Below are positions 55,889 through 64,000 of a stretch of 64,000 nucleotides of DNA, one piece after another. The DNA lies in contig QKWM01000004.1 of NCBI GenBank assembly GCA_003248315.1, positions 3,593,001 to 3,657,000 of the forward strand. The letters are read 5' to 3'. The notes beneath the pieces were generated by a model. The model was not told the origin of the DNA. It did not search any database and saw nothing but the letters and a program-made list of their open reading frames with translations. Position 1 is the stretch's first letter, and the number at the start of each line of letters is the position of its first letter. The translations under genes and the position numbers were made by a program. Source of the DNA: Streptomyces sp. SW4 (GTDB lineage: Bacteria > Actinomycetota > Actinomycetes > Streptomycetales > Streptomycetaceae).

Positions 55889-56119
55889 ATGTGCCGCAGC
55901 ATCAAGACCCTTCGCCCGCCCGTGCTGGCCGACGAGGCCACCGAGGAGGAGATCCGGGCCGCCGCCCTGCAGTACGTGCGCAAGGTCTCCGGCTTCCGGG
56001 CCCCGGCCGCGCACAACCGCGCGGTGTTCGAACAGGCAGTGGAGACGATCGCCGGGGCCACGGCCGACCTGCTCGCCGGTCTGGAGGTCCGCGGAGCGGG
56101 CGCCCGCAGGGCGGGCTGA
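55889..56119 (+). CDS. DUF2277 family protein
   Basis: About 76 residues, intact. MCRSIKTLRPPVLADEATEE and RAAALQYVRKVSGFRAPAAH are the family core. Small helical protein of unknown function found across bacteria; a single Cys follows the start Met. Confidence 0.85.
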   Translation: MCRSIKTLRPPVLADEATEEEIRAAALQYVRKVSGFRAPAAHNRAVFEQAVETIAGATADLLAGLEVRGAGARRAG

Positions 56120-56132
56120 CCCGCCGTCCGCC

Positions 56133-56771
56133 CTACCGGGCTCCCGCGGCGCGCGGCTGCCGCCGTACCAGGTACGCCGCGCCCGCGCCCGCCGCGAACA
56201 GCGCGACCAGGGACACCCCGGTCGCCAGCCAGGTCGCGCCCAGCCACTGGCCGCCGAAGTACCCGAGCGCCACGCTGTAGCCGGCCCAGGACAGGCCGGC
56301 CAGCGCCGACCAGGGGACGAAGTCGCGGGCCCGGCGGTGCGCCGCGCCCGCCACCAGCGAGACGACCGAGCGGCCGGCCGGGGCGAAGCGGGCCAGCACG
56401 ACGAGCGCGCCCCCGCCGCGGGCCAGGGCGCCGCCGAGACGTTCCTGCGCCGTGGTCAGGCGGCGCGACCGGGCGATCGCCCGGTCCAGCCGGGGACCCC
56501 CGCGCCAGGCGAGGAGATAGGCCACCAGGTCCCCGAGCACGGAGGCCGTGGCGGCGCAGAGCGTCAGGGCCAGGATGTCGGGGACGTCGTCGGGGACCGC
56601 GGCGGCCGCCGCGCCGGTGCCCGCGGCCGTGCCCGCTGCCGCCGCCGTGGCCGCGGTGATCACCAGAACCCCGCTCGGCAGCATCGGCAGGAACACGTCG
56701 AGGAGGACCGAGAGGGCCACCAAGGCGTAGATCCACGGGCTGCCGACCAGCGACCCCACACTCTCGAACAC
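56133..56771 (-). CDS. DedA-family membrane protein (second copy)
   Basis: About 212 residues, intact, GTG start VFESVGSLVGSPWIYALVAL. Diagnostic LLDVFLPMLPSGVLVITAAT and LVVLARFAPAGRSVVSLVAG, with further helices at ALTLCAATASVLGDLVAYLL and ATGVSLVALFAAGAGAAYLV. Probable lipid flippase, more distant from the copy at 50180. Ends in a basic tail RRQPRAAGAR. Confidence 0.84.
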   Translation of the reverse strand: MFESVGSLVGSPWIYALVALSVLLDVFLPMLPSGVLVITAATAAAAGTAAGTGAAAAAVPDDVPDILALTLCAATASVLGDLVAYLLAWRGGPRLDRAIARSRRLTTAQERLGGALARGGGALVVLARFAPAGRSVVSLVAGAAHRRARDFVPWSALAGLSWAGYSVALGYFGGQWLGATWLATGVSLVALFAAGAGAAYLVRRQPRAAGAR

Positions 56772-57091
56772 CGCGACTCCCCGTGACTCCCCGTCGGCCG
56801 GCCGGCCGCGACGCGCGGGGAGCGGCTGGGGCGGCCATGACAGCCACACAGCGTACGCCCGGGGTGTGACAGAGCGTTCACAGGGGGCTCGGGTGTCCGG
56901 CACGCGTCGTTCACCCGGCTGCCGTCCTCCGAGGGCGGCCCGGGCCGGTGTCCCGTAGCAACGACGGTGGGGACCGCGGCGGGGCACGGCCGCGCCCGGC
57001 GTCGCCCGGCGCGGCGTGGACCCCCGTCATTCCCGTCGGTCCCGTCGACAGCGTCGACTTCGGAACCTCGGACTTCAGAACGGAACACATC

Positions 57092-57624
57092 ATGGTGGCA
57101 GGAATATGCGCGGGCGCGGTGGCCGCGGCCGTGCTGGCGAGCGGTGCCGCGACCGGCGGCGAGGGCGTCTCGCTGCGCACGGACGCCCGCTTCGACCGGC
57201 CCGGCGGCAACGGCGTGCCGCTCGCGGTGACGTACGACGAGGGGCTGGTCCCGAGGGCTCCTGGATCGAGGTGCGGCAGTACACCGCCGACAGCGGTGAG
57301 ACCACGGTCAAGCTGCGGGTGAAGGGCATGAAGCCCGGTCACGCCTACGGCGTCCATGTGCACCGCAAGCCGTGCGGCGCCGACCCCGCCGCCGCGGGCG
57401 GCCACTACCAGCACCGGCCGTCCGACGACCCCCGCGCCGCCAACCCGGACAACGAGGTCTGGCTCGACTTCACGCCCGGACCGGGCGGCCAGGCCAGGGC
57501 CCGCGCCCACCACGACTGGGGCTTCCGGCCGGGCCAGGCCAACTCCGTCGTGATCCACGACGAGCCGGGCAACCACGGGGCCCGGGTGGCGTGCTTCACC
57601 GTGCCGTTCCGGCCGGCGCGCTGA
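57092..57624 (+). CDS. Cu/Zn superoxide dismutase-like secreted protein
   Basis: About 178 residues. ATG at 57092; an upstream GTG at 56948 is possible. A short signal region (AVAAAVLASGAATGG) precedes the domain. Ligands: GVHVHRKPCGAD (His pair and the disulfide Cys), GGHYQHRP (bridging His) and HHDWGFRP. The second Cys is in RVACFTVPF. One base is missing in CCC near 57248. The ligand set is close to SodC, but I could not confirm every position, so a SodC-like protein without activity is possible. Confidence 0.78.
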
Positions 57625-57640
57625 CCGGTCCGGACGCGAC

Positions 57641-57689
57641 GGCGCCCTCCCGCGCGGACCCGGCGGATCCGTACGCGCGGGAGGGCGCC
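57641..57689. terminator. bidirectional terminator between sodC-like and doxX genes
   Basis: GGCGCCCTCCCGCGCG at 57641-57656 pairs perfectly with 57674-57689, a 16-base stem with a 17-base loop, between two convergent genes. Confidence 0.8.
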
Positions 57690-57699
57690 CTTCGGCCGG

Positions 57700-58152
57700 T
57701 CAGGCCGCGACCGGCGTCCGCTCCTCGGCGGTGCGCTGCTCCCCGGAGCCGCGCCGGGCGAGCAGCCGGTCCACGCCGAAGGCGCCGGAGCCGGTGAAGA
57801 CCAGCAGCAGGAACGCCCAGCAGAACAGGGCCGCTCCCTCGCCGTTGTTCTGCAGCGGCCACAGGCCCTCGGGCTGGTGGACCGTGAAGTACGCGTACGC
57901 CATCGAGCCGGAGGCGAGGAACGCGGCGGCCCGCGTGCCCAGGCCGAGCAGGACGAGGCCGCCGCAGACGAGTTCGATCACGGCCGCGTACCAGTTCGGC
58001 CAGGCGCCGGCCGCGACGGTGCCGCCGCTGCCGTCGGCGCCGCCGAGCACGCCGAACAGGCCGGCGGCGCCGTGGCAGGCGAAGAGCAGGCCGAGGACGA
58101 TGCGGAACAGGCCGAGGGCGTAGGGCTGGGCGCTGTTGAGGCGTCCGGTCAT
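57700..58152 (-). CDS. DoxX-family membrane protein
   Basis: 150 residues, intact; ATG at 58152 with GGAGCA upstream. Four helices: LGLFRIVLGLLFACHGAAGLF, AVIELVCGGLVLLGLGTRA, FLASGSMAYAYFTVHQPEG and ALFCWAFLLLVFTGSGAFG. DoxX proteins are quinone-linked or redox-stress membrane proteins. In mycobacteria DoxX forms a complex with superoxide dismutase SodA (established), and here the convergent neighbour is a SodC-like gene. Upstream is an iron-box-like repeat. Confidence 0.86.
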   Translation of the reverse strand: MTGRLNSAQPYALGLFRIVLGLLFACHGAAGLFGVLGGADGSGGTVAAGAWPNWYAAVIELVCGGLVLLGLGTRAAAFLASGSMAYAYFTVHQPEGLWPLQNNGEGAALFCWAFLLLVFTGSGAFGVDRLLARRGSGEQRTAEERTPVAA

Positions 58153-58220
58153 GTGGGGGGTGCTCCTTCGGTCGGGCCGGCCGTGGGGGGCCGGTCACTG
58201 GGGGACGGAACCGAGTGAGG

Positions 58221-58252
58221 CCACGTTAGGCGCACCTAACCAGTACTTGCAA
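58221..58252 (-). promoter_or_regulatory. doxX promoter overlapped by an iron-box-like inverted repeat
   Basis: On the minus strand: -35 TTGCAA (58247-58252), an 18-base spacer and -10 TAACGT (58223-58228). GTTAGG-CGCA-CCTAAC covers 58225-58240. It matches most positions of the DtxR/DmdR iron box TTAGGTTAGGCTCACCTAA, so iron repression of doxX is predicted. Confidence 0.6.
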
Positions 58253-58410
58253 CTTCAACATTTAGCCAAGGCTTCACCCCTGTGGGATGCCCGTCAGGCG
58301 CCTCTGAGGCGCTTGTGAGAAGTCTCTGAGGCGCCTGTGCGGCACCTGTGGTGCCCGTAGGGGCAGGCCTGTCCGGCCAGGAGGCCGCACGGGCCGCCCC
58401 CGACGACGGC

Positions 58411-60058
<1,648 letters not shown>

Positions 60059-60157
60059 GGTCCTCCCTTCTCCGTCGCCCCGTACCGTACGGAACGACGG
60101 AGGCCGACGGGGAGGTTCCGCGCCGATCGGCGCGGCACGCCACCGGAGCGGACGCGG

Positions 60158-60799
60158 TCAGCAGCTCGCGAGGTGGTTCTGGAGCGCGGACTTCTCGGCG
60201 GAGTCGACCGAGAGGCCGTAGTAGTGCTTCACCTGCACCCAGGCGCGGACGTAGGTGCAGCGGTAGGCGGTCCGCGAGGGCATCCAGGTGGCCGGGTCCT
60301 GGTCGCCCTTGGCCTGGTTGACGTTGTCGGTGACCGCGAGGAGCTGCGGCCGGGTCCGGTCGTTGGCGAAGGCCTCGCGCCGGGAGGTGGACCAGCTGCC
60401 GGCGCCGGAGTCCCAGGCCTCGGCGAGCGGGACGAGGTGGTCGATGTCGACGTCGGAGGCGGCGTACCAGGTGGCGCCGTCGTAGGGGAGTACCAGCTGC
60501 CGCTGACGGCGGCGCAGGAGGAGTCGGTGACGACGTTCGTGCCGTCGCGCTTGAGGATCGTCTCGCGCGTGTTGCAGGCGCCGCTCACCGTGGACCAGTG
60601 GGGAAGAGGTCGCGGTCGTAGCCGGAACGATTCTCCGTCTTCACGGTGAGGGAGGCGAGGTAGCTGCGGGCGGTGCTGGCGCTGATGGGGTGGGGAGGGC
60701 GGCGGAGGCGGACGGGGCGCCCGCGAGCGCGACGGTGGCCAGGGTTCCGGTGAGCGCCGCGAGGATGCCGAGCCGTCGACGCGCGTAGAACTTGGACAT
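60158..60799 (-). CDS. secreted HNH nuclease, DUF1524 type
   Basis: About 215 residues with a signal peptide (GILAALTGTLATVALAGAPSASA). ATG at 60799. VDIDHLVPLAEAWDSGAGSW holds the catalytic His, and REAFANDRTRPQLLAVTDNV and GDQDPATWMPSR complete the beta-beta-metal site. Paired Cys residues (GACNTRE, SSCAAVS, YRCTYV, HLASC) suit an extracellular disulfide-bonded enzyme. Three single bases are missing (near 60690, 60600 and 60490). Probably degrades DNA outside the cell. Confidence 0.84.
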
Positions 60800-61035
60800 G
60801 CGAACTCCCTTGTGGGGGTTGGGTTTTCGGACGCGAGCGGTGTGCATGCTCGCGACGCCGCGTTGCGCACGGGTGTGCGGTCGGTAAGAAGCTAGTGACG
60901 CGTACATGTCGCGTCTACGGGATGACGGGAAATCGTTTCGGCGGGGCCTGTCCGGCGAGGCGTTCCGGGGGTGCGTGCCGGGGCGGGACCTTCGGCCCCT
61001 GCACGGCCGCGCGGGCGCTCGCGTACGATGGACGG

Positions 61036-61145
61036 CGCAGAAGGGGAGTAGCTCTTCGCCGGACCGTCGACATACTGCTCAGCTCGCTGAGCCGGCGCCC
61101 GGAGGCAGGCCTCGCGCGAGGCCCGCCAGCGAGACCTTCGGCAAG
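61036..61145 (+). ncRNA. yybP-ykoY manganese riboswitch
   Basis: Carries both conserved parts of the family: GAAGGGGAGTAGC at 61040-61052 and GCGAGACC at about 61129-61136. GAAGG at 61040-61044 pairs with CCTTC at 61135-61139 to close the structure; internal stems include GCAGGCCTCGCGCGAGGCCCG. It lies about 110 bases before a GDT1-family gene, one of the usual targets of this manganese-sensing RNA. Confidence 0.82.
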
Positions 61146-61254
61146 CAGTGCATGCCCGTGCCGTGCGGCGCGGGTGCCCGTGTGCTGCCGTGCCGAGGTG
61201 TCGTCGCAGGATTCAGCACTCTCGGTGGGGCAGCCCCGACCGATTGAGGACCCG

Positions 61255-61836
61255 TTGATCAGCTTCACCGTGACGGCGCTCGTGTTCGGCGTCGTCTTCC
61301 TCGCCGAACTGCCGGACAAGACCGCGCTGGCCGGGCTCGTGCTCGGCACCCGCTACCGGGCGTCCTACGTCTTCGCCGGCGTCGCCGCCGCCTTCGCGCT
61401 GCACGTCGCGCTCGCCGTCGCCGCCGGCAGCGTGCTGACGCTGCTGCCGCAGCAGATCGTGCACGCGATCACCGGCGTGCTGTTCCTGGGCGGCGCGGCG
61501 GTCCTGCTGATGAAGAAGGACGAGGACGAGGAGGAGATCCGCAAGCCGGAGAACCAGTCCTTCTGGAAGGTCTCCGGGGCGGGCTTCATGCTCATCCTGG
61601 TCGCCGAGTTCGGCGACCTGACGCAGATCATGACGGCGAACCTGGCCGCCCGCTACGAGGACCCGCTGTCCGTCGGCCTGGGTGCGGTGCTCGCCCTGTG
61701 GGCGGTGGCCGGTCTCGGCATCGTCGGCGGGAAGGCGCTGATGAAGCGGGTGCCGCTGAAGCTGATCACGCAGATCGCGGCGCTGCTGATGCTGGGGCTC
61801 GGCGTGTGGAGCCTGTGGGAGGCCGTGGCCGGGTGA
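61255..61836 (+). CDS. TMEM165/GDT1-family manganese exporter
   Basis: 193 residues, intact, TTG start with GAGGA upstream. Six helices in two halves. The two signature motifs are FLAELPDKTALAGLVLG and VAEFGDLTQIMTANLAAR, each with E-x-G-D/E-x-PD-K type acids. A charged loop, KKDEDEEEIRKPENQSFW, separates them. Family members export Mn2+ or exchange Ca2+/Mn2+ for protons. The upstream yybP-ykoY RNA predicts induction by high manganese. Confidence 0.9.
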   Translation: MISFTVTALVFGVVFLAELPDKTALAGLVLGTRYRASYVFAGVAAAFALHVALAVAAGSVLTLLPQQIVHAITGVLFLGGAAVLLMKKDEDEEEIRKPENQSFWKVSGAGFMLILVAEFGDLTQIMTANLAARYEDPLSVGLGAVLALWAVAGLGIVGGKALMKRVPLKLITQIAALLMLGLGVWSLWEAVAG

Positions 61837-62180
61837 CGCCGGCGGCGCGCCCGGAGCGGGTGCCGTGGTCCGGGTGTGGTGGTCCTGGCGGGCGCGGGCG
61901 GTCGCCCGGTGGTCGCGCGGGGCGCGGAGTGCGGGGTCCTGGCGGGTGCGCGCGGGTGCGGGCGGGCCCCGTGGTCGCGCGCCGCGCCGGTGGGGGCGGC
62001 CGTGCCGGTTGAACGGTGGATGAACGAACGCCGGGGCGCTGGCGCGAGGGCGGGTCGGTTTTGTACCGTGGAGGAACAAAGTGGCTCCCGCTCGCTTTCC
62101 CTGACCGGCGGGCGGGGCCGCCTTGTCCTCGGGGACACCCACCCCTGTGCCCCCTCTCTCCTGCGCCTTGGAGTCTGCCG
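61837..62180. other. G-rich intergenic region with imperfect direct repeats
   Basis: 344 bases between the GDT1 gene and the HAD phosphatase. Two imperfect copies of GGTCCTGGCGGG ... GTGGTCGCGCG lie at 61881-61921 and 61944-61981. TTTTGTACCGTGGAGGAACA starting near 62059 is an imperfect inverted repeat and could include a promoter. No gene is supported. Confidence 0.5.
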
Positions 62181-62855
62181 ATGACGGCCACCGCCACCGT
62201 TCTCACCGCCCGTGCCCTCCTGCTGGACATGGACGGCACGCTCGTCAACTCGGACGCCTCCGTCGAGCGCGTCTGGCGGCGCTGGGCCGACCGGCACGGG
62301 CTGGACGGCGACGAGGTGATGAAGGTGGTCCACGGGCGGCAGGGCTACGCCTCCATGGCGCTGCTGCTGCCCGACCGGCCCATGGAGCAGAACCACGCGG
62401 ACAACGCCCGCATGCTCGCCGAGGAGACCGCCGACACCGAGGGCGTCGTCGAGATCCCGGGTGCCACCGGGTTCCTCGCCTCGCTGCGGGGGCTGCCGCA
62501 CGCGCTGGTGACCTCGGCGAACGTCGCGCTGTCCACCGCGCGGATGAACGCCGCCGGGCTCGTGATGCCCGAGGTGCGGATCACGGCCGAGTCGGTCGGC
62601 GCCAGCAAGCCCGATCCCGAGGGCTTCCTCAAGGGCGCCGCCGAGCTGGGTGTCGACCCCGCGGACTGCGTCGCCTTCGAGGACTCCGGCGCGGGCATCA
62701 CCGCCGCGCGGGCCGCCGGGATGAAGGTCGTCGGCGTCGGCGACCGGGCCGGCGTCCACCGGCCGGACGCGCTGGTGCGGGACCTGACGCAGGTCCGCGT
62801 CGAGGCGTCGCAGGACGGGACGATCCGCCTCCGCATCACGGACGCCGCGGCCTGA
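62181..62855 (+). CDS. HAD-family sugar phosphatase (GPP/DOG-like)
   Basis: 224 residues, intact, ATG start. HAD motif I ALLLDMDGTLVNSDAS, motif II PHALVTSANVALS (a Ser in the usual position), motif III Lys in GASKPDPEGFLKGAAELGV, and motif IV CVAFEDSGAGITAARAAGM. The small cap and the DxDGTL type point to the beta-phosphoglucomutase/glycerol- or sugar-phosphatase group. Substrate unknown. Confidence 0.87.
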   Translation: MTATATVLTARALLLDMDGTLVNSDASVERVWRRWADRHGLDGDEVMKVVHGRQGYASMALLLPDRPMEQNHADNARMLAEETADTEGVVEIPGATGFLASLRGLPHALVTSANVALSTARMNAAGLVMPEVRITAESVGASKPDPEGFLKGAAELGVDPADCVAFEDSGAGITAARAAGMKVVGVGDRAGVHRPDALVRDLTQVRVEASQDGTIRLRITDAAA

Positions 62856-62874
62856 TGCCGCTCCCGGGCGGCCG

Positions 62875-64000
62875 CTACGGCTCCCGGGTCTCCGACTCCA
62901 GCTGCCGGCGGGTCTCCGGCCCGTACGCGCCGAGGTCGTCGGAGCGGATGCCGCGGGCCCACTGGTAGTTGCGGAGCGCGCTCTCGACCTCGTGGCCGAA
63001 GTAGCCGTCGATCTCCCCGTGTAGAGGTAGAGCTGGCCCAGCCGGTGCTGGAGCTCGGCGACGTCCGGGCCGCTGTCGCCGCGCCGCAGGACGGTGCCGT
63101 CACCGGGCTGGTCCTCCCGGTTCCCCCGGCCGCGCCGGTCACCCGGCCCCGTTCCGGGTCGTCGGTGCGGGCCGTCGTCGCGGTCTGCGTCGGACCGGCC
63201 GACGGCGTCGGTGCCGACGAGCCGTCGGAGGCCGACGCCGATGCCGAGGGGGACGGCGAGGGCGACGGGCTCGCGCTCGGCGAGGCGGAGGCGGACGGGG
63301 AGGGCGACGCGGACACGGGCGGGGCCGAGGCGGTGCTCGGTGCCGCCCCCGCCGAGGACGCCTCGCCGGACGACGGGTCCGGCACCTCGGCCCGTACCTC
63401 CTTCGCCGCCGCACCGTCCCGCGACGGCGTCTCGTACGAGAACAGCCCGCCGGCGTAGGCGGTGGCACCGAGCACGGCCGCCACCGCCCCCGCGGCGCCC
63501 AGCAGCACGCCCCGCCGCCGGCGCGGGGACGCCCCGCCGGCGCGGCGGGCCGGCCCGGCTCGGCGGCGCCGGGCTCCGGCGCGTCGAACAGCCGCAGATC
63601 GTGCGCGCTGGGCGCGCCGGCCGGCGGCGCGAGCGGCGTCGGAAGCACCGAGGTCGCCTCGGACGCCTCGACGCCGGCGGCACGCGACGGCGTCGTCGCC
63701 TCGGGCACTTCCCCGTCCACTGCACGCAACGGCATCGTCGCGTCGGGGTCCGCCGGCGCGGGCGGGGCGCCGGGGCCCGGCCGTCCGGGCGGGCGCGGGC
63801 ACGGCGTCGCCGGCCGCGCCGTCCGGCGTCCCGTCCAGTTCGACGTACGGCCTGATGCGCAGGGGATCGAAGTCCTCCGCCGCCGCGGCCTGCGCCGTCC
63901 GCGCCTCGCGCAGGGCGTCGGAGGCCCGCGCTCCGCAGCCGCAGGCGGGGGTGTTGTCCGGCCTGCGGTGCGCCCCGCACTCCGGGCACGGATGTCCCGG
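62875..64000 (-). CDS. membrane protein with zinc ribbon and C-terminal peptidoglycan-binding domain (5' end outside window)
   Basis: Gene runs off the window end. The visible N-terminal part has CPECGAHRRPDNTPACGCGA, a zinc ribbon, then ALREARTAQAAAAEDFDPLRI. After a Pro/Ala-rich region come a membrane helix (VLLGAAGAVAAVLGATAYAGG) and a Ser/Pro/Ala-rich linker outside the membrane. The C-terminal peptidoglycan-binding motif follows (RGDSGPDVAELQHRLGQLYL), ending in RRQLESETREP at the TAG (62877-62875). Several single bases are missing, so it is spread over three frames. Likely anchors to the cell wall; function unknown. Confidence 0.7.

Overview
The window is chromosomal DNA from a Streptomyces. 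GC content is very high, GTG and TTG starts are frequent, and there are Tat and lipobox signal peptides. The gene order fabF-acpP-fabH-fabD-fasR, then aceE, a DUF3052 gene, a peroxiredoxin and two terD genes matches what I remember of the S. coelicolor SCO2360-SCO2400 neighbourhood (recall, not a search).

Reading note: about 60 otherwise normal genes or gene parts are broken by one missing base. Wherever I rebuilt the frame the change was -1, almost always in a C or G run that should be about four or more long. I treat these as sequencing or assembly homopolymer errors, not pseudogenes. CDS spans below run from the true start to the true stop across these breaks.

Layout. 1-11.8 kb: a plant-polysaccharide (arabinogalactan/galactose-type) utilisation island. 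It has a GH35 beta-galactosidase (cut by the window edge), a secreted GH43 arabinanase, an aldose 1-epimerase, a ChvE-MmsA-MmsB type sugar ABC importer, a U32-like TIM-barrel protein, a zinc alcohol dehydrogenase and an enolase-superfamily sugar-acid dehydratase. Three promoter regions share a putative operator. 12-22.5 kb: a zinc-ribbon membrane protein, a MarR/reductase divergent pair, Ohr, an EI24 membrane protein, a secreted pyroglutamyl-peptidase-like protein with Ser in place of the catalytic Cys, a TetR/GH3 beta-glucosidase divergent pair, an SGNH hydrolase and a DUF3145 protein. 22.6-27.6 kb: the essential type II fatty-acid synthase operon with its activator gene fasR.

27.6-36.6 kb: pirin, class C serine hydrolase, MerR plus aldo-keto reductase, a DUF4429/SHOCT protein, a DUF1023 alpha/beta hydrolase, a TetR/MFS efflux pair and a potassium channel. 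36.8-41 kb: aceE, a DUF3052 protein and an AhpE-type peroxiredoxin. 41.2-50.3 kb: a tellurium-resistance-like (Ter) stress cluster. It has two tandem terD genes, a DUF475/TerC-type membrane protein, a TerA-like protein, a reversed terD with a Tyr-Gly-Tyr-Pro rich tail, an HpcH/HpaI-like protein, one long ORF joining a PRTase_2-TRSP half to a StiP-PELOTA half, and a HAD hydrolase. This is the most system-like and least characterised part of the window.

50.2-64 kb: two DedA proteins, an FmdB zinc ribbon, a coiled-coil protein, a DUF4097 lipoprotein, tRNA-Val(TAC), a DUF6153/DUF305 pair, SodC-like and DoxX proteins (the latter with an iron-box-like site), a PhoD-like phosphatase, a secreted HNH nuclease, a GDT1-family transporter behind a yybP-ykoY manganese riboswitch, a HAD sugar phosphatase and the C-terminal part of a peptidoglycan-binding membrane protein.
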